From Rhodococcus xishaensis (lineage in GTDB: Bacteria; Actinomycetota; Actinomycetes; Mycobacteriales; Mycobacteriaceae): a stretch of DNA of 64,000 nt. How positions within the stretch are numbered: the stretch's first letter is position 1; each line of letters opens with the position of its first letter. Of this stretch, positions 24,459-33,471 are shown one piece after another. The notes beneath the pieces are model-generated. The model was not told the origin of the DNA and made no database searches. It saw only the letters and a program-made list of their open reading frames with translations. Both the position numbers and the translations under genes were made by a program. The stretch lies in assembly GCF_004011825.1 (NCBI RefSeq), contig NZ_RKLO01000003.1, positions 1 through 64,000 of the forward strand, read 5' to 3'.

Positions 24459-24580
24459 ATGGGCCTCTCAAAGGTTCCTTTCAGGGTCGAAACGTACAGT
24501 GTGATGGATCCCGAGGGAGCTTCGGAGGCTCCTCATCCCCTCGGGGACGCCCTGTCCAATCACCGAAAGAGCACTCATCG

Positions 24581-25453
24581 ATGCCTAGCGGTTCGGAAAA
24601 TCGCGGTTCCGGCGCCAAGAAATCCGGGGCCAAGTCAGCGAAAGCGATCAAGGCAGCCCGGAAGCAAGGCGGCGTGCCCAACGGCAAGCGTGGAGGTGGC
24701 GTACCCCGCCAGATTCCATGGATGACGATCGGCGCCGTCGGCGCGGTTGTCGCACTCATCGCCGTCCTCGCCGTCGGCCTGTGGCCGAAGTACCTGGCCA
24801 AGAAGGAGGCCGACAAGTTCGCCCCGACGGCGTCCAACCAGGATCCGTCGATGGCGATCGACGGTGTCGTCAAGATCGACTACCCGGCCGGCCAGCACGT
24901 CGGGCCCACCCAGCGAGTCGCGTACGACCAGTCCCCTCCGTTCGGCGGGACGCACGATGCCGTCTGGGCCACCTGCACCGGCACGGTCTACGCCGACGCG
25001 ATCCGGTCCGAGAACGCCGTTCACTCACTCGAGCACGGCGCGGTCTGGATCACCTACAACCCGGACGACATCGGTGACGAGCAGCGCGAGAAGCTCGCCG
25101 ACCGGGTCGAAAGCAAGGGTGGCTACATGATGATGTCGCCATACCCGGGCCTCGACACGCCAATCTCGCTGCAGTCGTGGGGCCACCAGCTCAAACTCGA
25201 CAACGCCGACGACGAGCGCATCGACCAGTTCATCACCGCGTTGCGCCTGAACCGGTACATGTATCCCGAGCCGGGAGCGACCTGCGCGACCATTCCGGAA
25301 TCGTTCGATCCTCAGAACCCGCCCCCGTTCGATCCGAGTGCGCCCGGACCCGATGCTGTCCCGATGAACGACAGCGGGATCGCGCCGGACAACAGCACCG
25401 ACATGCAAGTCCCGGCTGGGGCCGACCAGCCCGGCGTCGGCGCAAACGAGTGA
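24581..25453 (+). CDS. DUF3105 membrane-anchored protein
   Basis: 290 residues from ATG (MPSGSENRG), with GAAAGAG 12 bases upstream. A basic Lys/Gly-rich N-terminus is followed by one membrane helix (about residues 46-68) and an extracellular DUF3105 domain containing HSLEHGAVWITYNP, with conserved His and Glu, two cysteines, and a Pro/Asp-rich tail. Function unknown. The stop overlaps the start of the next gene as GTGA, so the pair is probably co-translated. Confidence 0.85.
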   Translation: MPSGSENRGSGAKKSGAKSAKAIKAARKQGGVPNGKRGGGVPRQIPWMTIGAVGAVVALIAVLAVGLWPKYLAKKEADKFAPTASNQDPSMAIDGVVKIDYPAGQHVGPTQRVAYDQSPPFGGTHDAVWATCTGTVYADAIRSENAVHSLEHGAVWITYNPDDIGDEQREKLADRVESKGGYMMMSPYPGLDTPISLQSWGHQLKLDNADDERIDQFITALRLNRYMYPEPGATCATIPESFDPQNPPPFDPSAPGPDAVPMNDSGIAPDNSTDMQVPAGADQPGVGANE

Positions 25454-26196
25454 CCGGCGCCATGGCGGACATCGAGAACGAAACCGGCGTCGAGGAGGCG
25501 CCGAACAAGCGCAGCCAGCGCACAGCCCTCATGATCGTCGGACTCGTCGGGGTTCTGGCCATCGGTTTCGCGCTGGGGTTTCTCGTGCGTCTTCCGTTCG
25601 ACGACTCCTCGACGCCGACGCCGGCCGCGGACTCGGTGGATGTCGGGTTCTCGCAGGACATGACCGTCCACCACGAGCAGGCTGTCGAGATGGCGACGAT
25701 CGCCCTGACAAAGTCGGACGACGCGGCTGTGAAGACCCTCGCCTACGACATCCTGACCAGCCAGTCCGACCAAATCGGACAGATGCAGGGTTGGCTGGCG
25801 CTGTGGGATATGGCGCCGCGACCGAGCGGTGAATTCATGACGTGGATGTCCGAGGGTGGCGCCGAGAGCATGCATGGTGGTCACGGCCAGACGGCATCGG
25901 ACAGTTCCGCCGAGCCGGCGACGAACGGCGACCGTGCGATGCCGGGCATGGCGACCCCGGCCGAGATGACGGCGCTGGGTCAGGCGTCCGGCCCGGAACT
26001 GGACGTGATGTTCCTCCAGCTCATGTTGCGCCACCACCAGGGCGGACTGCCGATGGGCGAGTATGCCGAGCAGTATGCCAACGCTCCGGTCGTCCGTAAT
26101 CTGGCGACGAAGATGGTGGACATGCAAACCGGTGAGGCAAATCTGATGACGAGCATGCTCGCGGAGCGGAATGCGGAACCACTGCCGATGAACTGA
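25450..26196 (+). CDS. DUF305 membrane-anchored protein
   Basis: 248 residues from GTG at 25450 (ATG at 25462 is an alternative). One N-terminal membrane helix (about residues 27-47) is followed by two DUF305 units, each with a His-His motif (DMTVHHEQAVEMA and LMLRHHQGGLPMGEYA) in a four-helix arrangement, and a Met/His-rich linker (MHGGHGQ). DUF305 resembles ferritin-like helical bundles and is often found with metal or copper genes; a metal-binding role is inferred only. It forms an overlapping pair with the DUF3105 gene. Confidence 0.88.
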   Translation: MTGAMADIENETGVEEAPNKRSQRTALMIVGLVGVLAIGFALGFLVRLPFDDSSTPTPAADSVDVGFSQDMTVHHEQAVEMATIALTKSDDAAVKTLAYDILTSQSDQIGQMQGWLALWDMAPRPSGEFMTWMSEGGAESMHGGHGQTASDSSAEPATNGDRAMPGMATPAEMTALGQASGPELDVMFLQLMLRHHQGGLPMGEYAEQYANAPVVRNLATKMVDMQTGEANLMTSMLAERNAEPLPMN

Positions 26197-26221
26197 TCGT
26201 TCCGTTCGCCGAGGGTCATAC

Positions 26222-26252
26222 CGGGCGGCCCACCGTCGAGGTGGGCCGCCCG
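26222..26252 (+). terminator. Terminator behind the DUF305 gene
   Basis: Perfect 13-bp stem CGGGCGGCCCACC with its complement and a 5-base loop, 25 bases behind the stop codon. No T run, as is common for actinobacterial terminators. The rest of 26197-26458 shows no gene. Confidence 0.75.
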
Positions 26253-26458
26253 ATCTCGTCTCCTCGCTGGTGAGAGCCGACACGAAAAGCCCTATCTACC
26301 AAGAGATGTGGGTGATCACCGGTATCGCTCTGAACCATCTCCCGCCAACGGCGCGGAAGACAGCGGTGAACTGAATCGATAACCACCGCGGACCAGGCGC
26401 CGTACGGTGGCGGGTGGCAAGGTTCCCCTCCTCCGTGTGTTACTGTTTTCTCCGCCCC

Positions 26459-26531
26459 GCCCTCGTAGCTCAGGGGATAGAGCGCTTGCCTCCGGAGCAA
26501 GAAGTCGCAGGTTCGAATCCTGCCGAGGGCA
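26459..26531 (+). tRNA. tRNA-Arg (CCG)
   Basis: A 73-base cloverleaf: acceptor stem GCCCTCG/CGAGGGC, D arm GCTC/GAGC, anticodon stem CTTGC/GCAAG around loop CTCCGGA with anticodon CCG, and T arm GCAGG/CCTGC with loop TTCGAAT. The CCA end is not encoded. It decodes the arginine codon CGG. Confidence 0.97.
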
Positions 26532-26536
26532 CACGA

Positions 26537-26567
26537 AAGGCCCCCTCTCACTCGGGAGTGGGGCCTT
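26537..26567 (+). terminator. Terminator of tRNA-Arg
   Basis: AAGGCCCC and GGGGCCTT pair, and inside them CACTC/GAGTG pair again around a GG loop, 5 bases behind the tRNA. It can also serve the convergent membrane-protein gene. Confidence 0.8.
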
Positions 26568-26601
26568 CGCCCGTTTCAGCGCCTTCCATGCCGAGTCGCC
26601 C

Positions 26602-27867
26602 TCAGCGCAACCCTGAGCGCAGATCCAGCCCCCACGCCCCAACACCGCACACGACGATGATCGCGAGGGAGACGACCACGGCCCCTGTCGGAACAGCCTC
26701 CGGCCAGTGGAACAGCGGCGCAGGCGCGTAGTCCGCGTAGCTCGATCCGGTCGACCAGGCGGCGGATACGGCCGCCGGGATCCCGATCGTGAACGGCAGC
26801 GACAGCCCGACGGTCGAGGCCGGTGCCGACGTCGGAAGACACGAGCTCATGACGAATGCTCCCGCAGCCGGAAGCGCGAACGTGAATCCGACTGCGGGAA
26901 CGGCGTCCCAAGGCTCCTGGGTGAGTAGAACCGCCGTGGCGACCAGAGCCAGCAGACCGAAACCGAGCGTGGGCATCGGAAATCTCAGGCCCAGTGCGGT
27001 TCCCACTGCGATCAGCGTCGCCGAGACGGCGAGGATCCATGGATCGGTGCCAGACGATGGCGCTCCTCCGAGTGCCGCGGCAACAACCGCGGTGCCAGCG
27101 AAGAGGACTCGACCGTCTGGGCCGGGCAGCTGCCACGCGCTCCAGGCGACGATCGCGACGACCACCACGGCGTAGACACACCACGCCACCAGCGGCGCGC
27201 CCCCGTCGACCAGTACCCACTTCGCTACGAAGGCCACCACTGGAAGCGCAGCGACCAGAAGGAGAAGACGCCGGTCGAGTCTCGTCGTCCACGACGTCCG
27301 ACGATCGAGGAGCGATCCGAGAATCACCAGCACAGCGGTCGTGATCGGGATCCACGACGGCAGGACGGCAGCCGGATCCCAGTCCGCCAGCGGGGTGTAA
27401 GCGGCCCATCCCCTGGCCCCAGAAAAGTACTGCTGTCCTTCGACGGCCTCGGCCAGCATGAAGGCGCCGATCATTCCCGCGGCAAGGGACGCCTGCGCGC
27501 TCAGCTGCCGGGTGGCCAGCAGTGCCGCAGCACCCAGGAGCACACCGGCGGCAACGGCATTGGAGTACATGAGCACCGAAGAATCGGCTGGGTAGCGAAT
27601 CAGCTCGGGCAGCGCGAGAAGTATCAGACCCGCGGCCGCGACCACGGTTGTCAGCGCGATCGACCGCCGGCGAGCGAGCGCGGACGTCACGCCGACGGCC
27701 ACCACTGCGGCGCTCGCTACACCGGCACCTTCGGCGGCGAGGATCGCGGGCAGCTCACTGGTGGCGTCCCGAGCGGCCGGCCCCAACGGCGACCACAGCA
27801 CCCAGCCGGCGAGCACACCGCTGAGCAGCGCGACGACGACACCCACGACGCGAGCAAGACGGACCAC
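26602..27867 (-). CDS. Polytopic membrane protein of unknown function
   Basis: 421 residues with about eleven predicted membrane helices spread over the whole length and only short loops; one loop has a cluster of arginines (DRRTSWTTRLDRR). No family-defining motif is recognised. It begins just 40 bases ahead of the LLM oxidoreductase stop on the same strand, so the two genes may be cotranscribed. Could be a transporter-like or cell-envelope protein; this is not supported beyond topology. Confidence 0.8.
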   Translation of the reverse strand: MVRLARVVGVVVALLSGVLAGWVLWSPLGPAARDATSELPAILAAEGAGVASAAVVAVGVTSALARRRSIALTTVVAAAGLILLALPELIRYPADSSVLMYSNAVAAGVLLGAAALLATRQLSAQASLAAGMIGAFMLAEAVEGQQYFSGARGWAAYTPLADWDPAAVLPSWIPITTAVLVILGSLLDRRTSWTTRLDRRLLLLVAALPVVAFVAKWVLVDGGAPLVAWCVYAVVVVAIVAWSAWQLPGPDGRVLFAGTAVVAAALGGAPSSGTDPWILAVSATLIAVGTALGLRFPMPTLGFGLLALVATAVLLTQEPWDAVPAVGFTFALPAAGAFVMSSCLPTSAPASTVGLSLPFTIGIPAAVSAAWSTGSSYADYAPAPLFHWPEAVPTGAVVVSLAIIVVCGVGAWGLDLRSGLR

Positions 27868-27907
27868 GCTTCTTTCCTCTCCTACTTCGATCTACCTCTT
27901 CTTCCTT

Positions 27908-28933
27908 CTACGACGCCTGCAACTGCGCGACGACGTCGGCCATCCCCCGGTCCAATTCGGGATTGTCGGGCAACGTCAAAGTAACCGTCCGGGCTTTTCC
28001 GTCGAGCCTGCGCCGAATCACATCTGCGAGGGTGTCGTAGCGCGCCGTCGGGACGATCTCGCCGAGCACCTCGTCAGTGACGACGTCACGCAACCGATCC
28101 CACTCGTCACGGCGGACCAGCTCGGCCAACTTCTCCTGCAATCCTGTGAATCCGTTCCTTTCCAACGCCCCTCGGTACGCCGGGGTCGAATACAGAAAGG
28201 CGAAGAGTCGGCGGCGACGTTCACGCTCCGCGGCGACGTCCGCGTCGGTCGCTCCGGTGATCACCTGCAGTCCCGCGACGATGTCGAATTGCGCGAGCGA
28301 GCGCCCCATCGTCGAAGCTCCCTCCGCCAGTGTGGGTAGGCATTCGTCGACGAGGTAGCGCGGATCGGAGTTGGTGGGGTGTGTGATCAGGCCGTCGGCC
28401 ACCTCCCCGGCAACGCGGAGCATGCGCTGTCCCACCGCGCCGAGGTAGATCGGTGGGATCACGGTGTCGGCATCGGGTCCGGGGTTGAAGTATGGCTGCA
28501 TCCGGGTGAACCGGTATCGATTCCCCTCGTATGCAACGAGTTCACCGGTGCGGAAAGTTGCGAACGCCGAGCGGACCACGCCGACGTACTCGCGCATACG
28601 CGCTGCGGGCGCGGACCACTCCATCGCATACCGCTCCTCGATGTTCTGTCGGATCTGACTGCCGAGCCCGAGGTGGAACCGTCCGCCCGACATCTTCGAC
28701 AGGTCCCATGCCGCGTAGGCGGTCAGCAAGGGACTGCGGACGAATGCCAATGCCACCGAGGTACGTACGACGATCCGGTCGGTCGCCTGCAGCGCAAGCA
28801 AGGCGAGAAGGAACGGATCATGGACGGTTTCGGACACATGCAACCCGTCGTATCCGGCGGCCTCGGCCCGACGCGCGAAATCAGCGACCGCGGCGGGATC
28901 GATGGCGGGATCGGTTCCGGTGTAGACCTGCAT
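27908..28933 (-). CDS. LLM-class F420-dependent oxidoreductase
   Basis: 341-residue luciferase-like monooxygenase-fold protein. The N-terminal half has the barrel pattern FARRAEAAGYDGLHVSETVHDPF, IVVRTSVALAFVRSPLLTAYAAWDLSKMSGGRFHLGLGSQ, typical of the actinobacterial F420 subgroup. Substrate unknown. It is divergent from the emb gene with a 90-base gap. Confidence 0.9.
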   Translation of the reverse strand: MQVYTGTDPAIDPAAVADFARRAEAAGYDGLHVSETVHDPFLLALLALQATDRIVVRTSVALAFVRSPLLTAYAAWDLSKMSGGRFHLGLGSQIRQNIEERYAMEWSAPAARMREYVGVVRSAFATFRTGELVAYEGNRYRFTRMQPYFNPGPDADTVIPPIYLGAVGQRMLRVAGEVADGLITHPTNSDPRYLVDECLPTLAEGASTMGRSLAQFDIVAGLQVITGATDADVAAERERRRRLFAFLYSTPAYRGALERNGFTGLQEKLAELVRRDEWDRLRDVVTDEVLGEIVPTARYDTLADVIRRRLDGKARTVTLTLPDNPELDRGMADVVAQLQAS

Positions 28934-29023
28934 CCGTCCGTTCTACCCGGCGAATGGCCAGATCGCGTGACGGCACGGGGGGCACGGTCGTACGACATGT
29001 GACTGTCGATACCATCGCTTCCC

Positions 29024-32000
29024 GTGGTCGACAGCATGGTGGGGACGGAGCAAGCATCCGCAAAGGTGTCGCCGAGACGCCCGAGAACTCCACGTGCCAC
29101 TTGGTGGGACCTTCGTCAGGCACGCCTGATCGCGATAGTCGCGGCACTGATCGGTGTCCTTTCGGCGCTGGCCATTCCGTTGCTGCCGGTCAACCAGCAG
29201 CAGGCGTCCCTGTCGTGGCCGCAGAACGGTGTCACGACGAGTGTCGAGGCGCCGCTGGTGTCGTATGCACCGCTGACGTTCGATGCCCGGATCCCCTGCG
29301 CGACGGCGCGAGAGCTCGAGGCGGGTGGTTTTGTCGCCGCCACCATGCCTTCGGGCGCACCGGGCGCCGAGCGGTACGGGTTCGTCGCGAAGACCCTCGC
29401 GGGGTCAGGGGATTCGCCCGCTCGCCTCGACGTGATCCTCCGCGACACCGCGCTGCTGTCCGTTCCGCTGTCGGAGCTGGCGGGGCCGGGGTGCGCAGTG
29501 ACGATCACATCCGACGCGACGCGCACCACCGCGGCCGTCACCGGCTCTCCGATGGCTGAGTCGATTCCGACGAAGACACTGGACGGTGACTTCCGTCCGC
29601 AGATGGTCGGTGTCTTCAGCGATCTCGGCGGTGCGGCCCCACCCGGCCTGCAAGTGGCCGCCGAGCTGGATTCGCGGTTCTCGTCCTCGCCGACACTCGT
29701 CAAAGTGGTCGCGATGATCATCGCGGTGCTGGCGACGCTCGCGAGTCTCGTTGCTCTGCACCGTCTCGACTGCACCGACGGCCGCCGTGCCCGACGTTTC
29801 TTGCCGGCCCGCTGGTGGCGTTTCGGGGTCACCGACGCCGTCGTCATCGGCACGCTCGTATTGTGGCACTTCATCGGCGCGACCACCGCCGACGACGGGT
29901 ACCAGTACACGATGGCGCGGTCGGCACAGTCGTCCGGCTACATGTCGAACTACTTCCGCTACTTCGGGGTTCCCGAAACTCCGTTCGGCACGCCGTACTA
30001 CTACATCTTCGGCCTTCTCGACGACATCTGGAACGCCAGCCCGTGGGTGCGGCTACCGGCCCTCCTTGCGGGTGTCCTCACATGGATGGTGCTCAGCCGG
30101 GAGGTAGTCCCTCGCCTGGGGATCGCGGCGCGAACCAGTCGAGTGGCGCTGTGGACGGGCGCCTTCGGGTTCCTCGCCGTGTGGCTGCCGTACAACAACG
30201 GCCTGCGCCCCGAACCCATTGTCGCCGCGGGCGTGTTGCTCACGTGGTGCTCGATCGAACGGGCGATTGCAACCCGCCGCCTTCTGCCGGCCGCCGTCGC
30301 CATCCTCGTCGCAGCCGCGACGCTCTCGGTGGGCCCGTCCGGCATCATCTGTTTCGCGGCCTTACTCGCCGGAGCGCGGCCCCTGTTGCGCATCGTGGTC
30401 GCCCGCGCGAAGGCCATAGGGTACGCAGCACTGTTTCTACCGCTGGTCGCGTCCGGGACCGCGATTCTCGTCGCGGTGTTCGCCGATCAACCACTTGCGG
30501 TCGTCCCCGTCATGCAGGAGGCGCATGCCGTTGCCCTGCCGAACGAGAAGTGGTTCACCGAGTTTCTGAGATACCAGTGGCTGCTCAACTACTCGCCCGA
30601 CGGCTCCCTGGCTCGCCGATTCGGCATCTTCACGATGTTCCTCGGCATCGCGGTCGCGACGCTCGCAATCCTCCGTAAGGGCGGGCGGATCCCGGGAGCC
30701 GCAGCCGGTCCGTCGCGGCGGATCGTTGGTATCACGCTCGGCGCCGTCGCCCTGATGATGTTCACGCCGACCAAGTGGACGCATCATCTCGGCGTCTTCG
30801 CCGGGCTCGCCGGCGCGCTCGCGGTGCTCGCCGCCCTCGCCGTGGGCACCGCCGTCCTGCGTTCCCCGCGCAACCGCGCACTGTTCGCGGCGGCCGTGTC
30901 GTTCGTCCTGGCCATGTCCTTCACCGGGACCAACGGCTGGTGGTACGTGTCGCATTTCAGCGTGCCGTGGTTCGACAAACCGCCGTCGATCGCCGGCACA
31001 GGGTTGGGCACCATGTTCTTCGGTGCCACCCTGGCGATGCTCGCGGTCGCGGCGTGGTGCCATCTCCGGGAGTCCGCCGTTCCCCGACCGGGTTCACGTG
31101 CCCGGTGGATCTGGGCCATGCCACCCCTCGCGATCGCCGCCGCCGCGATGGTGCTGTTTCAAGTGCTCTCGCTCGCGAAGGGCGCGGTCACGCAGTATCC
31201 GGCGTTCTCGCTGGCGCGATCGAACATCGACGCACTGCGCGGCCAGAACTGCGGACTCGCCAACGACGTTCTGCTCGAGGTGGATCCCAATCTGTCCATG
31301 CTGCGACCGACTTCGGGGAATGCCGCGACGGCACTCGCGGGGGAAACATCGACGGGCTTCACACCGAACGGTGTCGCGTCCGATCTCAGTGCCGACGCAG
31401 ACGCGACGACGACCGCCGCGGCCAATCTCGTCGACTCCGACGCGGAAGCAACCCCGGCCGACGCCCCCGCCGGTACGGGTGGCGGGGAAGGTGCGATCGG
31501 TGTCAACGGCAGCACGGTCGCGCTGCCGTACGGGCTCGATCCGGCGACCACCCCGGTGCTCGGCTCCTACCGCCGCGGCGAACAGATCGCATCGACGTTG
31601 ACGAGCGGGTGGTACGGCCTGCCCCCTGTCGGCTCGGACGGCACGCGCGGCGACCTCATCTCGATCGCGGTAGCCGGCCGCATCCGATCGGTCGATTCCG
31701 ACGGCGTCGTCACGCCCGGACAGAACCTCGACATCGAATACGGCGAACGCCAGCCGGACGGATCGGCGGCGGTGCTCGGCCGGGCAACCCCGCTCGACAT
31801 CGGCCCAGCGCCCTCATGGCGTAATTTGCGGGTTCCGCTCGACCAGTTGCCGGTCGAGGCCGACGCTGTTCGCCTGGTGGCATCCGACGACGACCGCGAC
31901 CCCGACCAGTGGCTGGCGGTCACTCCCCCACGGGTCCCGCGCACACAGACGTTGAATGACGTCGTCGGGTCGGGCACCCCGGTGCTCGCGGACTGGGCAG

Positions 32001-32329
32001 TGGGGCTCCAGTTCCCGTGCCAGCAGCCGTTCTCCCACCTCGACGGTGTCGCGGAGGTGCCGCAGTACCGCATCCTCCCTGACCGTGGCGGCGCCGTCTC
32101 GACGAACAAGTGGCAGGACCATTTCGGCGGTGGCCCGCTCGGGTGGACCGACCAACTGCTGTCCGCACGAACGATCCCGTCGTATCTGAATCACGACTGG
32201 CGACGCGACTGGGGACAGATCGAACAGTTCACCCCGCGAGACGAGACCGCCGTGCCGGCGCAGATCGCCACGGTGACCGAGCGCCGATCGGGCCTGTGGA
32301 ATCCGGGCCCGATGGCGCTGCAGTTCTGA
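29024..32329 (+). CDS. Emb-type arabinosyltransferase (GT53)
   Basis: 1101-residue membrane glycosyltransferase that adds arabinose from decaprenylphosphoryl-arabinose to arabinogalactan or lipoarabinomannan. There is an N-terminal membrane helix, a periplasmic domain, a GT-C core of about 12 helices from residue 225, and a C-terminal carbohydrate-binding domain ending WNPGPMALQF. The catalytic loop is TTADDGYQYTMARSAQSSGYMSNYFRYFG with the Asp-Asp pair. The Met in GYMSNYF is residue 307 and aligns with EmbB Met306, the main ethambutol-resistance site in M. tuberculosis. Whether it equals EmbA, B or C cannot be decided from this window. No other arabinan gene is adjacent. Confidence 0.93.
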   Translation: MVDSMVGTEQASAKVSPRRPRTPRATWWDLRQARLIAIVAALIGVLSALAIPLLPVNQQQASLSWPQNGVTTSVEAPLVSYAPLTFDARIPCATARELEAGGFVAATMPSGAPGAERYGFVAKTLAGSGDSPARLDVILRDTALLSVPLSELAGPGCAVTITSDATRTTAAVTGSPMAESIPTKTLDGDFRPQMVGVFSDLGGAAPPGLQVAAELDSRFSSSPTLVKVVAMIIAVLATLASLVALHRLDCTDGRRARRFLPARWWRFGVTDAVVIGTLVLWHFIGATTADDGYQYTMARSAQSSGYMSNYFRYFGVPETPFGTPYYYIFGLLDDIWNASPWVRLPALLAGVLTWMVLSREVVPRLGIAARTSRVALWTGAFGFLAVWLPYNNGLRPEPIVAAGVLLTWCSIERAIATRRLLPAAVAILVAAATLSVGPSGIICFAALLAGARPLLRIVVARAKAIGYAALFLPLVASGTAILVAVFADQPLAVVPVMQEAHAVALPNEKWFTEFLRYQWLLNYSPDGSLARRFGIFTMFLGIAVATLAILRKGGRIPGAAAGPSRRIVGITLGAVALMMFTPTKWTHHLGVFAGLAGALAVLAALAVGTAVLRSPRNRALFAAAVSFVLAMSFTGTNGWWYVSHFSVPWFDKPPSIAGTGLGTMFFGATLAMLAVAAWCHLRESAVPRPGSRARWIWAMPPLAIAAAAMVLFQVLSLAKGAVTQYPAFSLARSNIDALRGQNCGLANDVLLEVDPNLSMLRPTSGNAATALAGETSTGFTPNGVASDLSADADATTTAAANLVDSDAEATPADAPAGTGGGEGAIGVNGSTVALPYGLDPATTPVLGSYRRGEQIASTLTSGWYGLPPVGSDGTRGDLISIAVAGRIRSVDSDGVVTPGQNLDIEYGERQPDGSAAVLGRATPLDIGPAPSWRNLRVPLDQLPVEADAVRLVASDDDRDPDQWLAVTPPRVPRTQTLNDVVGSGTPVLADWAVGLQFPCQQPFSHLDGVAEVPQYRILPDRGGAVSTNKWQDHFGGGPLGWTDQLLSARTIPSYLNHDWRRDWGQIEQFTPRDETAVPAQIATVTERRSGLWNPGPMALQF

Positions 32330-32352
32330 CGGGTCCCGAAGTGCGCTCGTCC

Positions 32353-33471
32353 CTACGGGCGCGGCTCGATGATCGCCGTGATCGCATCGATCTCGGCGCT
32401 GGGGATCGAGAAGTGTTCTGTGATAGCGACAGTGATGGTGTCGCGCCCGACAGTCATGTCGAGCAGGAAACGGGCGACGACGTCGGCACCCCACTCGCGG
32501 AACACGAGGTCCCGGATGCCGCTGATCGGCCGATACTGTTCGCCTGTTTCGAGCATCGAACGAATCTCGTCACCGGAATCGCCCGTACGCTTCCCGTTCT
32601 CGTAGCGATGACAATGTCGGGCGAGGCGGACCTTGCTCGCGTCGTGAGTGACGAGCGAGTCGATGTACTCACGCGCCATCGCCACGCGCGGGCTGTCCTG
32701 CGGGGCCGCGTCGGTCAGGTCGGCGATTCCGGTCAGCATGGAAACTGCCAAGTCACGCCGACAGATCAGCAGGTCCGGCAGGTACGGGTGCTCCTCGTTG
32801 TACCGCAGCGGGGTGCCGTCGATCCGCGAGCAGTGCAGACCCGCCGCGAGTGCCACCCCGACCGGGGCGGCCGAGTCCCACTCCCACTGCCCACCGGCGT
32901 GCACATAGGCGTCCGCGTCACCGCGGACGACGGCCATCGCCTTCGCGCCGGCGGACCCCATGGGCGCGACGTCGCCGCCGACCCGCTCCGCGAGGGCGTC
33001 GACGAACTCCGGAGGCCTGCTGTCGCTGACCAGGATTCGAGGGCGCAGCCGATCCGACGCCACCGCCCGCGTGCTTCCGCTGACGTACACCACGCCGAGC
33101 GCCGGCTGCGCGACCGCGGCGGCGGTGATGCCGCGGTCCCTCTCCCACAACGCGACGTGCACGGCCCAGTCGACACGTCCGGCAAGACCGTACTCTCGGG
33201 AACCGTCGAGCGGGTCGATGATCCACACACGGGGATTGTCCAGACGTGCACGGTCGTCGGCGGACTCCTCGGACAGCACCGCGTCACCGGGGCGGACGGC
33301 AGCCAGCCCCTCGAGTAGAAGGGTGTTGGCCGCCTTGTCACCGCGTCGGCCCAGTTCCTTCGCGGCGGCCTTGTCCAACGGGGTCGCCCCCAGTTCACGG
33401 GACCGGAGATCGAGTAGCAGGTTCCCCGCGCGGGCGGCGAGGTCGGCGGCGAGTTCAACGTCGTTGGTCAC
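32353..33471 (-). CDS. cysQ: CysQ phosphatase with an added NTF2-like domain
   Basis: 3'(2'),5'-bisphosphate nucleotidase that hydrolyses PAP (and PAPS), clearing the by-product of sulfotransferases. Inositol-monophosphatase-type motifs: SEESADDRARL, WIIDPLDGSREYGLAG with the metal-binding DPLDGS, and GGQWEWDSAAPVGVALAAG. This part ends near residue 265, the usual CysQ length. About 105 more residues follow in frame, from AREYIDSLVTHDASKVRLA to the end, which look like an SnoaL/NTF2-type fold (ENGKRTGDSGDEIRSMLE, AITEHFSI). GTG start overlaps the cysNC stop as GTGA; longer upstream frame is a shadow of cysNC. Confidence 0.92.
   Translation of the reverse strand: MTNDVELAADLAARAGNLLLDLRSRELGATPLDKAAAKELGRRGDKAANTLLLEGLAAVRPGDAVLSEESADDRARLDNPRVWIIDPLDGSREYGLAGRVDWAVHVALWERDRGITAAAVAQPALGVVYVSGSTRAVASDRLRPRILVSDSRPPEFVDALAERVGGDVAPMGSAGAKAMAVVRGDADAYVHAGGQWEWDSAAPVGVALAAGLHCSRIDGTPLRYNEEHPYLPDLLICRRDLAVSMLTGIADLTDAAPQDSPRVAMAREYIDSLVTHDASKVRLARHCHRYENGKRTGDSGDEIRSMLETGEQYRPISGIRDLVFREWGADVVARFLLDMTVGRDTITVAITEHFSIPSAEIDAITAIIEPRP

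Noticed and set aside
24280-24471. Short frame overlapping the argS start as a leader peptide
   Set aside because: Overlaps argS in another frame, lacks a ribosome binding site and shows no stop before the gene or codon bias that would point to attenuation.
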